From NCBI RefSeq assembly GCF_002557795.1, contig NZ_CP023777.1, forward strand, positions 2,923,001 to 2,987,000: 64,000 bases of DNA, read 5' to 3'. The notes below the pieces were generated by a model. The model worked only from the letters and a program-made list of their open reading frames with translations, made no database searches and was not told the origin of the DNA. Positions 63,159 through 64,000 of this stretch are shown here, piece by piece. Positions within the stretch are counted from its first letter, which is position 1, and every line of letters begins with the position of its first letter. The stretch comes from Chitinophaga caeni. Its GTDB lineage: Bacteria > Bacteroidota > Bacteroidia > Chitinophagales > Chitinophagaceae. A program made the position numbers and the translations under genes.

Positions 63159-64000
63159 TTATAATCCACTTAATTCGAACATATTCGCCAGCAAGCTATA
63201 GGAATCTAACCTGTCCTGCACTTGGTCGCTAATGGTAGAGATAACGATTTCATCGACCCCGTAACTCGATGCGAGGGCTTCCAGCTTCGGCTTTAAAGTT
63301 GCGGGCGTACCGCAAAGCATCCTGCCGCGGTTGAAGCGTATCCTGGCCATTTCTTCAAGGGAATATTCGATCTCTTTAATCTCTTCCAAGCTGGGCATCG
63401 GGCCGTTTCTTCCTTTCTCGATATGCAATATCCTATGGTCGATTTGCATCTGCCAATCCAAGATTTTTTGTTCATCTTCCGAACAGAAAGCGAATATGCC
63501 TACGTTAGCTTTCGGTTCTGGCAGTTGTTCCGATGGCTGGAAGTTGCGGTAATACTGCGCGATCGTTTCAGGACCGCCATGCGGATTAATAAACTGCGCG
63601 AAAGAAAGTGCCAAGCCGAAATGAGCTGCTATTAAGGCGCTTCCACCGCTGGAAGTTAATATCCACATCCCAGGTTGAGTTTCAGCCTTCGGTATCGCTT
63701 TTACTTTTTGGTGAACGGTACCTGCTAAGTCATTATCCGTCAACCAGCCCCTCAAATCCGTGATTTGCTGAACAAAATCCTCTTCTTTAAATTGGTTCGA
63801 GGGGTTTAAGAGATAAGCCGTGAGCCTATCTCCCCCCGGGGCGCGGCCAATACCGAGGTCAATTCTTCCGGGGAAGAGCGTTTCCAACATCCTGAAATTT
63901 TCGGCCACCTTCAGGGCGCTATGGTTGGGCAGCATAATGCCGCCGGAGCCGACCCGTATTCTTTTAGATTCCCCGGCGAGGTGCGCTATTAAAACTTCCG
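63159..64000 (-). CDS. LLM-class flavin-dependent oxidoreductase, N-terminus outside window
   Basis: A luciferase-like FMN-dependent monooxygenase family member, cut by the right edge. The frame runs unbroken to base 64000, where it reads EVLIAHLAGESKRIRVGSGG before MLPNHSALKVAENFRMLE. The methionine at 63935 is therefore internal and not the start. Some 60 N-terminal residues are missing. Family signatures are RVGSGGIMLPNHSALKVAE, FPGRIDLGIGRAPGGDR and a C-terminal substrate-domain stretch VDEIVISTISDQVQDRLDSY. Similar proteins are annotated as alkanal monooxygenase-like, but the substrate is unknown. Confidence 0.92.
   Translation of the reverse strand, partial: EVLIAHLAGESKRIRVGSGGIMLPNHSALKVAENFRMLETLFPGRIDLGIGRAPGGDRLTAYLLNPSNQFKEEDFVQQITDLRGWLTDNDLAGTVHQKVKAIPKAETQPGMWILTSSGGSALIAAHFGLALSFAQFINPHGGPETIAQYYRNFQPSEQLPEPKANVGIFAFCSEDEQKILDWQMQIDHRILHIEKGRNGPMPSLEEIKEIEYSLEEMARIRFNRGRMLCGTPATLKPKLEALASSYGVDEIVISTISDQVQDRLDSYSLLANMFELSGL

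Overview
The window comes from a bacterium of the phylum Bacteroidota, most likely family Chitinophagaceae (Chitinophaga-like). The evidence is type IX secretion (T9SS) sorting domains of both types, a PorP/SprF protein, WG-repeat and GH3 proteins, the order parA-parB-DUF5683-dapB, promoters of the TTTG-N19/20-TAnnTTTG type, and a tmRNA whose tag reads GENNYAMAA. Most of the window is ordinary chromosomal housekeeping sequence. The accessory parts are a giant adhesin, an insertion sequence, a decayed gene and several repeat arrays. No tools were run, so family names rest on motifs and sequence recall.

Layout, 1-23 kb: aconitase (cut by the left edge), a small PspC-like membrane protein, a 47-bp tandem repeat array, a small conserved protein, kdsA, an SDR-type threonine dehydrogenase, the sulfate assimilation operon cysH-cysD-cysN with an Rrf2 regulator gene upstream, then hydrolase-parA-parB-DUF5683-dapB. 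These are followed by a membrane metallophosphoesterase, an outer-membrane barrel, lon, an ABC exporter pair, pdxJ and ahcY.

23.4-38.8 kb: a 4224-residue T9SS type B adhesin with about 32 Calx-beta-like domains. Its middle is seven near-identical copies of a 1029-bp three-domain unit. A PorP/SprF partner follows, then a 1-kb gene-free stretch with three spaced hairpin/T-run elements.

38.8-48.3 kb: the minus-strand group polX (degenerate polymerase site)-prsW-dsbA-like, a lysine/alanine/proline-repeat histone-like protein, rplU-rpmA, then GH3, dxr, rseP and ssrA (tmRNA) on the plus strand.

48.3-64 kb: an accessory region with a frameshifted remnant, a membrane/SRPBCC protein, a complete IS256-family element, a two-gene operon of secreted WG-repeat and DFW-motif proteins, a secreted two-discoidin metallopeptidase with a T9SS type A signal and LacI-type operator-like sites upstream, an ABC ATPase with TOBE-like tail, gamma-glutamyltransferase, a Tat-exported Dabb protein, a hypothetical protein and an LLM flavin oxidoreductase cut by the right edge.

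No clearly new multi-gene system was found. The observations most worth following up are the higher-order repeat structure of the adhesin gene, the 47-bp dyad array, and promoter -7 boxes that end 4-5 nt before the start codons of three genes.
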